This document shows, piece after piece, positions 19,446 to 31,969 of a DNA stretch of 64,000 nt; position 1 is the first letter of the stretch, and each line of letters starts with the position of its first letter. Made by a program: the position numbers and the translations under genes. Origin of the DNA: Siphonodentalium dalli (taxonomy: Eukaryota > Mollusca > Scaphopoda > Gadilida > Siphonodentaliidae); the NCBI GenBank assembly GCA_032622095.1, contig CP136061.1:20402991-20466990 (forward strand), written 5' to 3'. Below the pieces are notes generated by a model, which saw only the letters and a program-made list of their open reading frames with translations, was not told where the DNA came from and ran no database searches.

Positions 19446-20120
19446 ATGATAACTCTAGAACAGATATCGAGAACTACATCATTTGTCTCTCTTATGAAAG
19501 CAGTTATGATGGTAAACCTCTATACCCCAAGAAGGATAACTCTAAAATGGTAAACCTCTATACCCAGTTTCATTATGAAGATCCAATAACCCGTGGCTGA
19601 GATATCTTTGCAGATGGTTAAAAAAAGAAAAAGATATCCAGATAAACAAAGAAGGATAACTCTAAAATGGAAAACATGAACAAAACTTGCTCTTCTTTTG
19701 AAAGAAGTGATGAGGGCAAACCTCCATACCAAATTTCATTCAGATCCAATAACCCATGGCTGGGAAGGGCAGACAAACAGACAGACAAAAGTAATCCAGT
19801 GTAACCACAATATTTCTTTAAAATGTAGGGGTACATGTATATATAAATTGACTGAAGGGACAATACTGTGCCACTATGGGAAAAGCAGAAGGAATATTAC
19901 TTGTATGTAAATATTTTTAATTTTAATTAATATCAAGGTGAGTATATATAGGTTTGTAAAATCCTTCAACAAAGTTAGGAGTAATGGTGTGGAAACAGCT
20001 AGGCTCACCAGCTAGCTTCAGATATTAACATATCAGTTGATTAGATGTTAAAGCTAGTACATTCATTGTAACCACCTGCGCCACAGGAACAGAGACAATG
20101 GACTAGTATAACATTGCACA
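19446..20120. repeat. Dispersed-repeat remnants
   Basis: Two diverged copies of a block with GATAACTCTAAAATGG, AAACCTCTATACC and AATAACCCATGGCTG end in a CAGACAAACAGACAGAC tract near 19770. The remaining bases to 20120 show nothing recognisable. Confidence 0.5.
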
Positions 20121-20334
20121 AGTAATGCTCTAAATAATCGACTCCTTAGCCACAGCAGAATTATGGGTAATTTTTCTGGATTTAGTCGGAAATATGGCTT
20201 GTTGCCATTCATCAGGAAGCTCTCACTGAGAGCTTTCCAATGAATGGCAACAAGCCATATTTCCGACTAAATCCTGAAAAATTACCCATAATTCTGCTGT
20301 GGTTAAGGAGTTGATTATTTAGAGCATTACTGTA
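20121..20334. mobile_element. Foldback MITE, ~215 bp (copy 1 of 9)
   Basis: Near-perfect palindrome. The left arm starts AGTAATGCTCTAAATAATCG, and the right arm ends GAGCATTACTGTA. The centre is AGCTCTCACTGAGAGCT. The two arms pair almost base for base over about 100 bp. The family has nine members in this window; the open frames across them are mirror-image artefacts. Confidence 0.92.
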
Positions 20335-21365
20335 AATACAATGATAAACAGCTATATATATATATGTAGATTATAAAATGGTAATTTAGACTCATGTTTG
20401 AATGTATCAATGCCCAATGTAGTAATCACAATGATAGGCAAGACATTAGAGACATTTTGCAAAATCACTATTACGATTATGGATAGGAGATATTGTCCCA
20501 GTAAGTTGGACACCATCGCAGCTTACCTACGATGGTTAATTGGTGAGACGGAATATGCCCCACTATATTCAGTTACACACATAATTGATGGAAATAGTAA
20601 TATGTGTCTTTTTCAGATCCAATGTTCTTATCCGTGTGTTATACACCACATGGATAATGTTAGAGCATCCCCAAGCAGGACCGGCGGCACATCCTTGACA
20701 CATCTGCAAATAATTTAACTGTGTGGGGGTATAGTTCGTCTCACATTAGAACCCCCATGTGTTGAGATCAAATTGTGGCCGTATACTGGTAGGATATTGT
20801 CCATATTTGTAATCGTGATTTGCGAAAGATCTCTATTAACATAATTATGTTAGAAAGACTAGATCCACAAGAAAAAATAAAAATAAAGTAAGTGCACTCA
20901 AAAAGTGCCATTTAAAGATTAAAGATATTCTATCTCTTCCAGATCACAATTACAACAACAACATAATTGTTATAAATCCCGATTTTAGGATTACAAATAG
21001 TTATTTTGTGAATAAAATACAGATAAATACAGATTGAGTTTATTAGTTGTCAATAAAGGCATAATACAGTGATTTATGGTGAAATCTATAGTTGAAATGC
21101 AATTTGCTGTGATTGAGGGGGCTAACAAGAAACAGGTATCCTTGGGACGCTTTTGGTATGATCCAAGCATTTTCGTGCAGATTTCAGTTCTGAAAATAGC
21201 CTAAAAAATTGTCCCATGGATGTGATAAGAAATTATAAATAAAATACAATAGAAACTTATTTGTCCTCGATTCATAACTATTATTTTATGCCCCGGAATC
21301 TATATAAAATTTCTGGGAAGAGATAGATCATCTGTAATGCTGGGTAATGCCTCATAAAGGAAATA
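20335..21365. other. No gene seen
   Basis: AT-rich. A 106-codon frame at 20398-20718 has no recognisable motif and no splice context. I leave it uncalled. Confidence 0.5.
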
Positions 21366-21675
21366 CAAATTAGATAGTATGAAACACCCTTCAAAGTATA
21401 AAGTAGATAGCATGAAAAACCCTTCAAAGTACAATGTAGATAGTATGAAAAACCCTTCAAGGTATAAAGTAGATAGCATGAAAAACCCTTCAAAGTACAA
21501 TGTAGATAGTATGAAAAACCCTTCAAAGTACAATGTAGATAGTATGAAAAACCCTTCAAAGTACAATGTAGATAGTATGAAAAACCCTTCAAAGTACAGT
21601 GTAGATAGTATGAAAAACCCTTCAAAGTACAATGTAGATAGTATGAAAAACCCTTCAAAGTACAATGTAGATAGT
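21366..21675. repeat. 33-bp minisatellite, about 9 units
   Basis: The unit is AAAGTACAATGTAGATAGTA followed by TGAAAAACCCTTC. Because 33 is a multiple of three, frames stay open on both strands and read as 11-residue repeats (NPSKYNVDSMK). There is no start context or flanking coding sequence, so I do not call a gene. Confidence 0.9.
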
Positions 21676-22100
21676 ATCAAGCCTTGAAATAGTGTGTCTC
21701 TCATTTGGATAATGAGGTCCCCAGAGGGTGAATTTAGTGATGCTATCCTGCACAGCAGGCTGGCATCAACAAATTCACCCTCATTCTGCTTAGACCTCAT
21801 CTTCTGGGAACATTGTTTTTAGTTACCCTTTTCCTTCTGTTCAGTTTCTATATCCCCTAATTTGCAAAAGATAATAAAATCCATAATCGAGGTGACTAAT
21901 GGGTGAACATCACCAACTTCAACTGGGAAACTTCAATCTGATCCTAGTTCTCCCATAGCAGTTGAGGCATAAGCAGAATGAGGTTCCGAAAGGGAGAATT
22001 TTGTTATGCTAGCCCGCGGTGCATGATAGCATCACTAAACTCACCCTCTGGGGACCTCATTCTGCAAATGACAGACACACTATTCAAGGCTTAGGTAGCA
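21676..22100. repeat. Repeat A copy (21.7-22.1 kb)
   Basis: Opposed segments AATGAGGTCCCCAGAGGGTG and CACCCTCTGGGGACCTCATT lie at the ends. Between them are AACTTCAATCTGATCCTAG and CTCCCATAGCAGTTGAGGC. It belongs to the foldback family also at 27.25, 33.3, 34.0, 40.3, 46.6, 61.6 and 63.7 kb. Confidence 0.8.
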
Positions 22101-22202
22101 TGAAATACCCTTCAAAGGGACTCAAGGCCTTCATACTACTGCCCCAGTATTGGGTCCATGAAAACCCATAAACATCTGTGAAAAAAAAATATCATCAACA
22201 AG

Positions 22203-22420
22203 TACAGTAATGCTCTAATTAATCGACTCCTTAAACACAGCAGAATTATGGGTAACTTTTCAGGATTTAGTCGGAAATATGGCTTGTTGCCATTCATCGG
22301 AAAGCTCTCCCCGAGAGCTTTCCGATGAATGGCAACAAGCCATATTTCCGACTAAATCCTGAAAAGTTACCCATAATTCTGCTGTGTTTAAGGAGTCGAT
22401 TAATTAGAGCATTACTGTAC
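22203..22420. mobile_element. Foldback MITE, ~215 bp (copy 2)
   Basis: It runs from TACAGTAATGCTCTAATTAA to TTAATTAGAGCATTACTGTA and is palindromic throughout, centred on GCTCTCCCCGAGAGC. The arms use AATTAATCG instead of AAATAATCG, a subfamily shared with the copy at 59949. Confidence 0.92.
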
Positions 22421-22437
22421 ATGTAAAAATAAATCAT

Positions 22438-22655
22438 TGCAGCATTAAAGATCCTGTGCCAGTGCATTCTTTTAATATATATGTGAATCTCCCATAGGGA
22501 GCCTAGCATATATGAGATAATGCACTGGCTTACAAGGTCAAGGAAAATATTGTAAGGCCACTGTATTCTCTTATCTATGGGAGACTCGCATATATAAGAG
22601 AATGCATTGGCACAGGGTTTTTGCAAAATTTCAGGAAGCTCCAGTCATGGAAGGG
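22438..22655. mobile_element. TTAA-type hairpin element, left-truncated
   Basis: It contains GTGCCAGTGCATTC, a central hairpin of TATATATGCGAG type, and ends CAGTCATGGAAGGG before TTAA (22656-22659). A fuller relative is at 35833-36096. The TGCATTCTCTTATATATGCG hairpin arm is the source of the satellite at 23.4-24.4 kb. Confidence 0.7.
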
Positions 22656-22659
22656 TTAA

Positions 22660-23400
22660 TAACCATTGTTGTGTAAACATTACTGTTACAGCTGAATTAC
22701 CAATCAAAGGCCAATTAGTCCATTAAAAACCAAAGTCCAATAAAAACATGACAGTGAGCATTGGAAAAGCATTGAAAAATTATCTAAAAATCAGGTTCAG
22801 ACTAAAATATTTTGAACTTACTGAGCGTTTAGCGATGTTTGTCAACAATTTTTTTTTTTACATATCCGTGGTCTCAACATACGCAATTTCATTATTGGAT
22901 AATTATTATAGCGAAAATGAGAACAAAGTTGATATATTTTCCAACGTTCTTTTCGTTGATGATTCCATATAAGGAATGCGCTGGGACTTGCATTGCCTGG
23001 AAAATAGAATCTCTCTCTTCATGCCTTAACAGATACAGATCGCAGATGTCTGAAAACCTTAGTGGTGTTGCTCCAATTTCAACATAATAACATGCCAATA
23101 CACAACATAACATGCCAATACACAACATTACATGCCAAATGCATAACATAGCAACAGCCGAGGATTTGTCAAAATACTCCTTAACATTTTACATAAAGAT
23201 CTGTAACAGAAAAATCTTGTATATCTGTTAACATAAAAAAACTAGAATAGATGTATGTGAATAATTCGGATACCTTACTCATATTTAAAATCATGCAGTA
23301 CTATTTTTCGTCAGTACAAAAATTCAATGAGCAAAAAATAGTATGACTAAAAGATTTTAGGGAACAAAAGGAAAAAAAATAAAAATAACCCTTGCATAAC
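22660..23400. other. No gene seen
   Basis: AT-rich; a short tandem of ACAACATAACATGCCAATAC lies near 23090-23145. Small frames are not supported. Confidence 0.5.
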
Positions 23401-23404
23401 TATA

Positions 23405-24425
23405 GCTTCGCATATATAAGAGAATGCATTGGCCTAACAATATCATATATACGAGAATGCATTGGCCTAACAATATCATATATACGAGAATGCATTGGCC
23501 TAACAATATCATATATACGAGAATGCATTGGCCTAACAATATCTACGAGAATGCATTGGCCTAACAATATCTACGAGAATGCATTGGCCTAACAATATCT
23601 ACGAGAATGCATTGGCCTAACAATATCTACGAGAATGCATTGGCCTAACAATATCTACGAGAATGCATTGGCCTAACAATATCTACAAGAATGCATTGGC
23701 CTAACAATATCTACGAGAATGCATTGGCCTAACAATATCTACGAGAATGAATTGGCCTAACAATATCTACGAGAATGCATTGGCCTAACAATATCTACGA
23801 GAATGCATTGGCCTAACAATATCTACGAGAATGCATTGGCCTAACAATATCTACGAGAATGCATTGGCCTAACAATATCTACGAGAATGCATTGGCCTAA
23901 CAATATCTACGAGAATACATGGCCTAACAATATCTACGAGAATGCATTGGCCTAACAATATCTACGAGAATGAATTGGCCTAACAATATCTACGAGAATG
24001 CATTGGCCTAACAATATCTACGAGAATGCATTGGCCTAACCATATCTACGAGAATGCATTGGCCTAACAATATCTACGAGAATGCATTGGCCTAACAATA
24101 TCATATATACGAGAATGCATTGGCCTAACAATATCTACGAGAATGCATTGGCCTAACAATATCTACGAGAATGAATTGGCCTAACAATATCTACGAGAAT
24201 GAATTGGCCTAACAATATCTACGAGAATGCATTGGCCTAACAATATCTACGAGAATGAATTGGCCTAACAATATCTACGAGAATGCATTGGCCTAACAAT
24301 ATCTACGAGAATGCATTGGCCTAACAATATCTACGAGAATGCATTGGCCTAACAATATCTACGAGAATGCATAGGCCTAACAATATCATATATATAAGAG
24401 AATGCATTGGCCTAACAATATCTAC
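23405..24425. repeat. 28-bp satellite, about 35 units, built from a MITE arm
   Basis: The unit is GAGAATGCATTGGCCTAACA followed by ATATCTAC. A 33-bp form with ATCATATATAC occurs in the first few units, near 24105 and near 24385. Variants include GAATGAATTGG (several) and single changes. The unit equals the end of the GCATATATAAGAGAATGCAT hairpin arm plus CCTAACAATAT. Non-repeat flanks on the right (24426-24513) match the end of the TTAA hairpin element and finish GTCATGAAAGGG before TTAA, so the array grew inside such an element. Confidence 0.93.
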
Positions 24426-24833
24426 CTTCAACTTGTAAGCCAGAGCATTCGCTTATATATGCGAGGCACATAATCTTTAATGCTGCACCAGCGTAGTTCC
24501 CGTCATGAAAGGGTTAAGTCAGCAGCCTATCGACAATTGTCGTGGCCAATATACTTAGTCTGATGCCAATCATGCCATGTCAGTGAGGCCCATAGGGTAT
24601 ATTATTGGACCAAGTGTAGTAGAATTATATATCTTCACAGGTAAATAATTAAATTAACCCTTTCTATACTAAAAGGATTCTCCCAGTCAGTTATGTACAT
24701 CAGAATGGTCTATTATTCATTTAGAGGGATGTTAAGGTGATAAAAGCAGACGACAGATAAATAAAAGTACAGAAGGATCGCTATTTATTGAGGGCAATGT
24801 TTAGATAATAAGTTCAACAAATGACCTATTCTT
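24426..24833. other. MITE end and spacer between two satellites
   Basis: 24426-24513 is the right end of a TTAA hairpin element. From 24656 a TTAACCCTTTCTATACTA end of a second TTAA-type element begins. It carries ATAATAAGTTCAACAAATGA and its inverted partner near 24805-24845, leading directly into the 68-bp array. Confidence 0.6.
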
Positions 24834-26195
24834 GAACTTATTATCTGAACATTTCCTATGTGATAACTACTCATCAATGATGCTTTAGTATATAGAGGGT
24901 TAACCTTAATATCTGAACATTTCCTATGAGATAACTACTCGTCAATGATGCTCTAGTATAGAAAGGGTTAAACTTATTATCTGAACATTTCCTATGGGAT
25001 AACTACTCATCAATGATGCTTTAATATATAGAGGGTTAACCTTAATATCTGAACATTTCCTATGAGATAACTACTCGTCAATGATGCTCTAGTATAGAAA
25101 GGGTTAAACTTATTATCTGAACATTTCCTATGGGATAACTACTCATCAATGATGCTTTAATATATAGAGGGTTAACCTTAATATCTGAACATTTCCTATG
25201 AGATAACTACTCATCAATGATGCTCTAGTATAGAAAGGGTTAAACTTATTATCTGAACATTTCCAATGGGATAACTACTCATCAATGATGCTCTAGTATA
25301 GAAAGGGTTAAACTTATTATCTGAACATTACCTATGTGATAACTACTCATCAATGATGCTTTAGTATAGAAAGGGTTAAACTTATTATCTGAACATTTCC
25401 AATGGGATAACTACTCATCAATGATGCTCAAGTATAGAAAGGGTTAAACTTATAATCTGAACATTTCCTATGGGATAACTACTCATCAATGATGCTTTAG
25501 TATATAGAGGGTTAACCTTAATATCTGAACATTTCCTAAGAAATAACTACTCGTCAATGATGCTCTAGTATAGAAAGGGTTAAACTTAATATCTGAACAT
25601 TTCCTATGAGATAACTACTCATCAATGATGTTCTAGTATAGAAAGGGTTAAACTTATTATCTGAACATTTCCAATGGGATAACTACTCACCAATGATGCT
25701 CTATTATAGAAAGGGTTAAACTTATTATCTGAACATTTCCTATGAGATAACTACTCATCAATGATGATTTAGTATAGAAAGGGTTAAACTTATTATCTGA
25801 ACATTTCCTATGGGATAACTTACTCATCAATGATGCTTTATTATATAGATGGTTAACCTTAATATATGAACATTTCCTATGAGATAACTACTCGTCAATG
25901 ATGCTTTAGTATATAGAGGGTTAACCTTAATATCTGAACATTTCCTATGAGATAACTACTCGTCAATGATGCTCTAGTATAGAAAGGGTTAAACTTATTA
26001 TCTGAACATTTCCAATGGGATAACTACTCATCAATGATGCTCTATTATAGAAAGGGTTAAACTTATTATCTGAACATTTCCAATGGGATAACTACTCATC
26101 AATGATGCTCTAGTATAGAAAGGGTTAAACTTATTATCTGAACATTTCCTATGGGATAACTACTCATCAATAATGCTTTAGCATAGAAATGGTTA
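24834..26195. repeat. 68-bp satellite, about 20 units, bounded by MITE ends
   Basis: The unit runs TTAAACTTATTATCTGAACA, TTTCCTATGGGATAACTACT, CATCAATGATGCTCTAGTAT, AGAAAGGG. Two unit types (TATAGAGGGTTAACC and TATAGAAAGGGTTAAAC) alternate in the first part, suggesting amplification of a dimer. The junction AGAAAGGGTTAA is the end of a TTAA-type element seen singly at 48876-49020. So the array consists of repeated internal parts of that element. Confidence 0.92.
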
Positions 26196-26685
26196 ACAGT
26201 CACCTTATGTACGTGCTGTATATTTATATTGTAGTGGTCTTTAAATTTACATGCAGCACCGATTAAGAATAGTAACTAAACTACATGCCACCACCCATCG
26301 GATACATAATGTTTACAGAATATATTTGTTAGTTTTTAATTTGCACAATAGGATGCGAAAATTCAAAGTGTGTGCATTTAAAACTGTTCGAAAAAAAATA
26401 GTGCACGAATTTAAATACGAGTAAGGTATGTGTGAACACAATGACAAATCTAGAGTATGTGTATTTAAATAATATCAGGTTATCAATAATGGTTGATATT
26501 TGTTATCTTTGATTCAGTTGCGTTTCACATGTATTCAATAATTCCTAAATCTATAAAAGGTGTTGGGTACAGGGCCACAAAATTCTTTTGGCCAATTTAT
26601 TTGCCATTTCTGAATTTTGTTGCCATTTTGTAGAAACTTTATCCGAAGTGAAAATCTAAGTACATGGAAGTCTGGGAAAAGCAAG
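26196..26685. other. No gene seen
   Basis: AT-rich sequence without a recognisable feature. Confidence 0.5.
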
Positions 26686-26689
26686 TTAA

Positions 26690-27140
26690 CCCTTTACCCA
26701 ACAAACCGGCCAAAAACGCCCAAATAAAGCTGCAACAGCCTAAATTATCTTGGGTCTGTCTCAATAAAACCATACAAATATGGATATCATTGGAACCGGC
26801 TCCTTGACCACAATGTGATAGTTACAGTTATGCCCTGTAAGCATAAGTTAGTTACAGTTATGCCCTGTAAACATAAGCAAGCAGAGTTATGCCCTGTGCC
26901 AATGCATTCTCTTATATATGCGAGTCGACCATAGGTCGCCTCGCATATATAAGAGAATGCATTGGCCTAAAAAAAATCTTTTTTTAACACTTTTTACAAT
27001 TTTTTCTTACATTCTTTAACAATTTTATAATTTTTAATGTGTTAAGCCAATGCATTCTCTTATATATGCGAGGTGACCTATGGTCAACTCGCATATATAA
27101 GAGAATGCATTGGCACAGGTCCGTTCTGTTGGGTAAAGGG
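26690..27140. mobile_element. TTAA-flanked composite hairpin element (451 bp)
   Basis: TTAA lies at 26686-26689 and 27141-27144; the ends are CCCTTTACCCAACA and TGTTGGGTAAAGGG. Inside are two strong hairpins with CCAATGCATTCTCTTATATA arms. Related copies lie at 33557-33948 (inverted) and 63118-63552. Confidence 0.88.
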
Positions 27141-27248
27141 TTAAACAAGCAAAAAGCAAACAAAGTAACAATCAACCATGCAAAACAAAAAAGGAAATGA
27201 ACACAAGACAACACAATGTTTCTTATCTGTTTCTCAGACACTTTTTTT

Positions 27249-27650
27249 TCACTCAGAGGGTGAATTTAGTGATGCTATCCCACAATATCACAAATTCACC
27301 CTCTGGGGACCTCATTCTGCATGGCCTCATCTGCTATGGGAGATACATGTATTGACTCAGATTGAAGTTCCCAAATGGTGAATATTGTAAAATTTGTGAT
27401 GTACACCCATTGGGAACCTCGATTATGCAATGTGTCATCTGCCAATTTGGGGATATGTAGAAACTAAACTAAAAAAGAAATAGAATTTATGTGAAGTATA
27501 GAAATCTGATCATAAAGAAACTTTCCAGAGAAGATGAGGCCTAATCAGAATGAGGTCCCCAGAGGGTGCATTTAGTGATGCTAGCCTGCCATGTGGGATA
27601 GCGCCAATAAATTCAGCCTCTGAAGTCCTCATTCTGCAAATGACAGGAAC
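27249..27650. repeat. Repeat A copies (27.25-27.65 kb)
   Basis: Two foldback pairs with CAGAGGGTGAATTTAGTGAT and its inverse, separated by the GATTGAAGTTCCCAAATGGTG middle section. It has diverged from the 21.7-kb copy. Confidence 0.75.
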
Positions 27651-27784
27651 ACTATACTCAGGCCTGAAGATTTATATTTCCACTTTTTAAGGATGATCAA
27701 CATATTGTTGGGTGAGAAAATCGACTCTTCATGATTAATTGTTAATACCATTTCAATGTAACAGTATGAAGTCATACAGGTTAA

Positions 27785-28151
27785 AGTGATGTGAAACACT
27801 CTGGTAGGGTGATCAACTAGAAATGAAGAATAATCTTGCTCAAAGAACTTATTCTTACAAATATTATATCCAATTTGACAACACACCGTCATTCTTATAT
27901 ATTCATTAAAGGTAGTGACTCTCGATGGCGAAATTCTTTTCGTAAGTTTATCGCCGATAGTTGCGTTCCGAATCGAGCAGTAAATATTTACAAGTGAGCA
28001 TAGTTCGGATAAATGTTTTCTATGGAGTGGTATGGTCGATGTGCTTGAGATTTTCAGCGGTGTTAGTAGAATGCTACATTCCTCCAGTTGACATAGCGCC
28101 TGAATACTCATTTATCACTTTCACGCACCAGAACAAGTCCATAATATGTCT
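27785..28151. mobile_element. TTAA-flanked ~370-bp element (copy 2, inverted)
   Basis: TTAA lies at 27781-27784 and 28152-28155; the ends are AGTGATGTGAAACACTC and CATAATATGTCT. It is the reverse orientation of the copies at 11820 and 39646. The 160-codon frame inside is not a gene. Confidence 0.85.
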
Positions 28152-28389
28152 TTAAACAAACAAAAGATAATTCTTTATTTTTATCAGAAATTACAAGTTG
28201 AGATTTTTGGCGTCACATTGTGAAGCAGAGCGGTAGGATGATTTATAGGTGTTATTTTCGGTGAGCCATAAAAAGCACCCAGCGGGCCGTATTTTTATGA
28301 GGAGGCAAGTGTCTGATAAACAGAACATTAATATTGTTTGGCCCCAAATATAAAATGAATCCCAAGCATGAAACATAAATTATATTTAA

Positions 28390-28596
28390 CCCTTTCAGTG
28401 CCAAGTCCGATTTTTGTATCAACCCATATTTCCTTGATCATTTTTCAAATTTATTGATTATAATAATGTGATACATTGATGGAAAGAGCTCTAAGAGCTC
28501 TTTCCATCAATGTATCACATTATTATAATCAATAAATTTGAAAAATTATCAAGGAAATATGGGTTGATACAAAAATCGGACTTGGCACTGAAAGGG
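28390..28596. mobile_element. TTAA-flanked perfect foldback (207 bp)
   Basis: TTAA lies at 28386-28389 and 28597-28600. The arms CCCTTTCAGTGCCAAGTCCG and CGGACTTGGCACTGAAAGGG begin a palindrome that runs to the centre GAGCTCTAAGAGCTC with one or two mismatches. It is related at its ends to 30428-30670 and 35482-35828. Confidence 0.92.
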
Positions 28597-28600
28597 TTAA

Positions 28601-30423
28601 TGCGTAGAAATATGAACACTGTAAAAACAGTAAAATAAATGCAGCCGGTAATATATCATCATAAGCACTGATTGGTCTACTGGCTTGGTTGGTTGACTAG
28701 ATGCGATTCATAGTAAAAGTATAAAATAATAAATTATTGTTACCGAATAAGGACATAGTAAAAGAACCTAATCCTCGTTATTTTATTAAATATAAGCAAA
28801 GCCACAATACAATACCCTTCAATAAATCGCACTCAAACATAAGCAAGCAGAGTTACCGTCAACTAAAAAGTGCTGATTCAGCTAAATGTAGGATCCTGCG
28901 AATATTCAGTGATTGATTTGTTATTCGATTTGGTCTGAATATTTAGATTCAAATTTGGTTTGATATATTTTTTGAATATCCGAAAGGTAACCTGACTGGC
29001 TGAAAATGCCCCAATGACCATTGAAAATTTCTGTGTACCTTTTATTATGACTGTTGCCGATTTATCTACCATGCACAGGTAAAAATGCTAGCGAGATAGT
29101 GTAGTTGCAATTTTATTGAGACTATAGATACTTCCCAGAATGTGCGGTGTAGCATCAGTAAATTCATTCGCTGGGGACCTCATTCTGCAAATGACAGGCA
29201 CACTATTTCAAGGCTTGTTACTAGGTAACACCCACAAAATGGCAGCCATGTTCCAATCCTTAGTTTTCAAATGCAAAGTTTTTTCGAAGTACATTACTTC
29301 TTTTTCAATTCAGCCATCTATAACTACACTGCACTATGTTTGTATACAATACACTGCACTATAATGTTTGTATAATCGAAAGCTTATTTTGAACTAGCAA
29401 TCAAACATCCTTTGTCACCAAGGTTATATTTTATTGAGCTAGGCCTACTTTTATTTAAATTGCCATTACACCATTACCAAACCATCACTATTTCCAATCA
29501 AAATGTGTGTTTATATTTCATGGTTGCCTGCGCAATAAAACTGCAGTCAGATGCTCGTAGCTCGTTTATATATAACCATGGGTATATGCGAAAAATACAC
29601 AACGAAAACACAGTCCACAGTTTGGATCGATAAGTCTTGCCCTGTGTATTTTGATGTTGAATTTTTTGACAATCGGTCTTCCGTATCATTTCTACAACAC
29701 AATTATCGTCTTACTTGCAGCACGACTTTATCGTGTGATCGTCACGGAAGCGTTTTCTTTCATATTTTCATTCTGCGCAATAAAACTGGACTTTTCAGCT
29801 TGAAAAATAATCATAACTATCGAGTTTCTTGCCTTGTTCAATTTTGATTTTCGATTCAATACTCGATTCGATTGGAATGAAATGTTCGCAGGACCCTTGT
29901 TAAATGTTATTGGAACATCAACAGGCCAACAACTACTGATCAACTGTTTCAATGTGATATATGATATGTTGAATACATGTGTATACCTTTTCTAACACGG
30001 TTTCAGAGGTTTTTTTTGGGCAAATTTGTTAAACATGTGTAATACAATGTAGTTCAACTACACAGTCGGGTATAAAGCTGAAATTTACAAAATAGATGTT
30101 ATACACACACTAACATAGACATTATGGTATTAAAGTGTTTTTGTCAGGACAACAATAAATAGAGGATTTCTAATGAGTCGCATTTCTGTACGAAATTGCA
30201 CTAAATTTGATTTAAAGCTCGGCTCGAATAGAATTTAGTGGAAGAGGTTAATCAATTTCGTATAGAATTGTGACGTATTTGAGATCCATTTTATCACATA
30301 ATCACATTTTATCAAGGAAAAGAGATCTTGAAATGGCTGGGGTTAAACAAAATTAATTTTGATTTCCTTATCAGAACCAAAGAGGAAGTATAGATACCTT
30401 CAAGAAAAAAATATAGTTCCATT
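28601..30423. other. No gene seen; one repeat A fragment
   Basis: AT-rich. A repeat A fragment with GGGGACCTCATTCTGCAAAT lies near 29165-29215. Frames of 60-98 codons near 29140-29950 have no motifs. Confidence 0.5.
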
Positions 30424-30427
30424 TTAA

Positions 30428-30670
30428 CCCTTTGAGTGCCAGGTCCGATTTTTGTATCAACCCATATACCCTGTACCAATGCATTCTCTTATATATGCGA
30501 GTCGACCATAGGTCGCCTCGCATACATAAGAGAATGCATTGGCTTAACATTTTTTTTTTTTTTTTTTTTTATTACAATTTTTAACAATTTTAATATATTT
30601 TATTATATTCTTTAACAGACTTATTGTGTAGGTTTAGGGCCGTTAATATCGGCCCCTGGCACTCAAAGGG
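30428..30670. mobile_element. TTAA-flanked hairpin element (243 bp)
   Basis: TTAA lies at 30424-30427 and 30671-30674; the ends are CCCTTTGAGTGCCAGG and CCTGGCACTCAAAGGG. A nested hairpin of the CCAATGCATTCTCTTATATA type lies at 30477-30543, followed by a run of about 22 T. Confidence 0.85.
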
Positions 30671-31043
30671 TTAATGCATTCTCTTATGTGTCTTTTCATG
30701 TTGACAAACTTGTTCAACCACCATTATCACCCATGTCTATCTCAGTCAACTCTAAATAATCCAACATATTCCAATTAACATAATAAGAGAGTTCCGGCAT
30801 TGATATCAATATAGTTGTGGTTACGACACTGCGTGTGCCAATATTACATGTGTGTCTTCCTAAAAATATGAGGCCAGGTTTAGGGGCTAATTATGTGATA
30901 AAATGAGATTCGCAGCTAACAATGGACATGACTAATAACTTTAGCGAAATGAATGGCAAAGGCAGGGTTTCCAGGGTGGCAAAGGCAGGGTGTTTTGTAA
31001 ATTTGGCACTGCATATAAACATTGATATTGTATAGACCTCATC

Positions 31044-31260
31044 TACAGTAATGCCCTAAATAATCAACTCCTTAACCACAGCAGAATCATGGGTAATTTT
31101 TCAGGATTTAGTTGGAAATATGGCTTGTTGCCATTCATCGGAAAGCTCTCACTGAGAGCTTTCCGATGAATGGCAACGAGCCATATTTCCGACTAAATCC
31201 TGAAAAATTACCCATAATTCTTCTGTGGTTAAGGAGTCGATTATTTGGGGCATTACTGTA
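31044..31260. mobile_element. Foldback MITE, ~215 bp (copy 3)
   Basis: Palindrome from TACAGTAATGCCCTAAATAA to TTATTTGGGGCATTACTGTA with a few arm mismatches. Confidence 0.92.
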
Positions 31261-31497
31261 CATAAGCATAGACCAGAATAAGTCAGAACGTAATCACGAT
31301 GTAACCAAGCAGACTCAACCATATAGCTTTTAATAGCAAAGTCCGCTTCGATATCTTTCAGAATAAGGCATTAATTATTGATGTGTGTAGCCCTGAAAAA
31401 TCATTCTTTGATGTTAATGGGGCAAAAAGAATTATCTTCGTTTATCACTCCCTGTTTGTTTTATGTAGTACAAATACACAGGTGATGTAGACATTAA

Positions 31498-31965
31498 AGG
31501 TACTCAATCCGATCAGAGGGTCCTATATTACTATTTCTTTGGCTTTTGGGGTAAAAAATATTTGATTCGAGTCGAGGAACCCACCCATCAAAGCTCAGAG
31601 TGATTAGATATCGATTTTTGAAATCTATTAATTTTCGGAGATGTGGGCCACAAGTTGACAGAACCACATGCTCAAAACGGACAAATTGCGGGTGTAAGAT
31701 GGATAACTCTAAAATCAAGTGCTTACTATTAACAATAATAACCACTTGATTTTAGAGTTATCCATCTTACACACGCAATTTGTCCGTTTTGATCACGTGT
31801 TCTGCCAACTTGTGGGCTTCTTATCCGAAAATTAATAGATTTCAAAAATCGATATCTAATCACTCTGAGCTTTGATGGGTAGCTTCCTCGACTCGAATCA
31901 AATATTTTTTACCCACAAAGCCAAAGAAATAGTAATATAGGACCCTCTGATCGGATTGAGTACCT
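31498..31965. mobile_element. TTAA-flanked 468-bp MITE (copy 3)
   Basis: TTAA lies at 31494-31497 and 31966-31969; the ends are AGGTACTCAATCCGATC and GATCGGATTGAGTACCT. Here both arms pair along nearly their whole length, while copies 1 and 2 are less symmetric in the middle. Confidence 0.9.
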
Positions 31966-31969
31966 TTAA

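Noticed and set aside
21281-21800. Repeat protein with 11-residue units on either strand
   Set aside because: Both strands are open because the unit is 33 bp; no start context, flanking coding sequence or domain.
23405-24425. CRISPR-like array of short regular repeats
   Set aside because: There are no unique spacers; the unit repeats head to tail and matches a MITE arm. The genome is eukaryotic.
31112-31333. Small proteins containing GNFSGFSRKYGLLPFIGKL or its mirror frame, found at many places
   Set aside because: These are translations of the foldback MITE arms.
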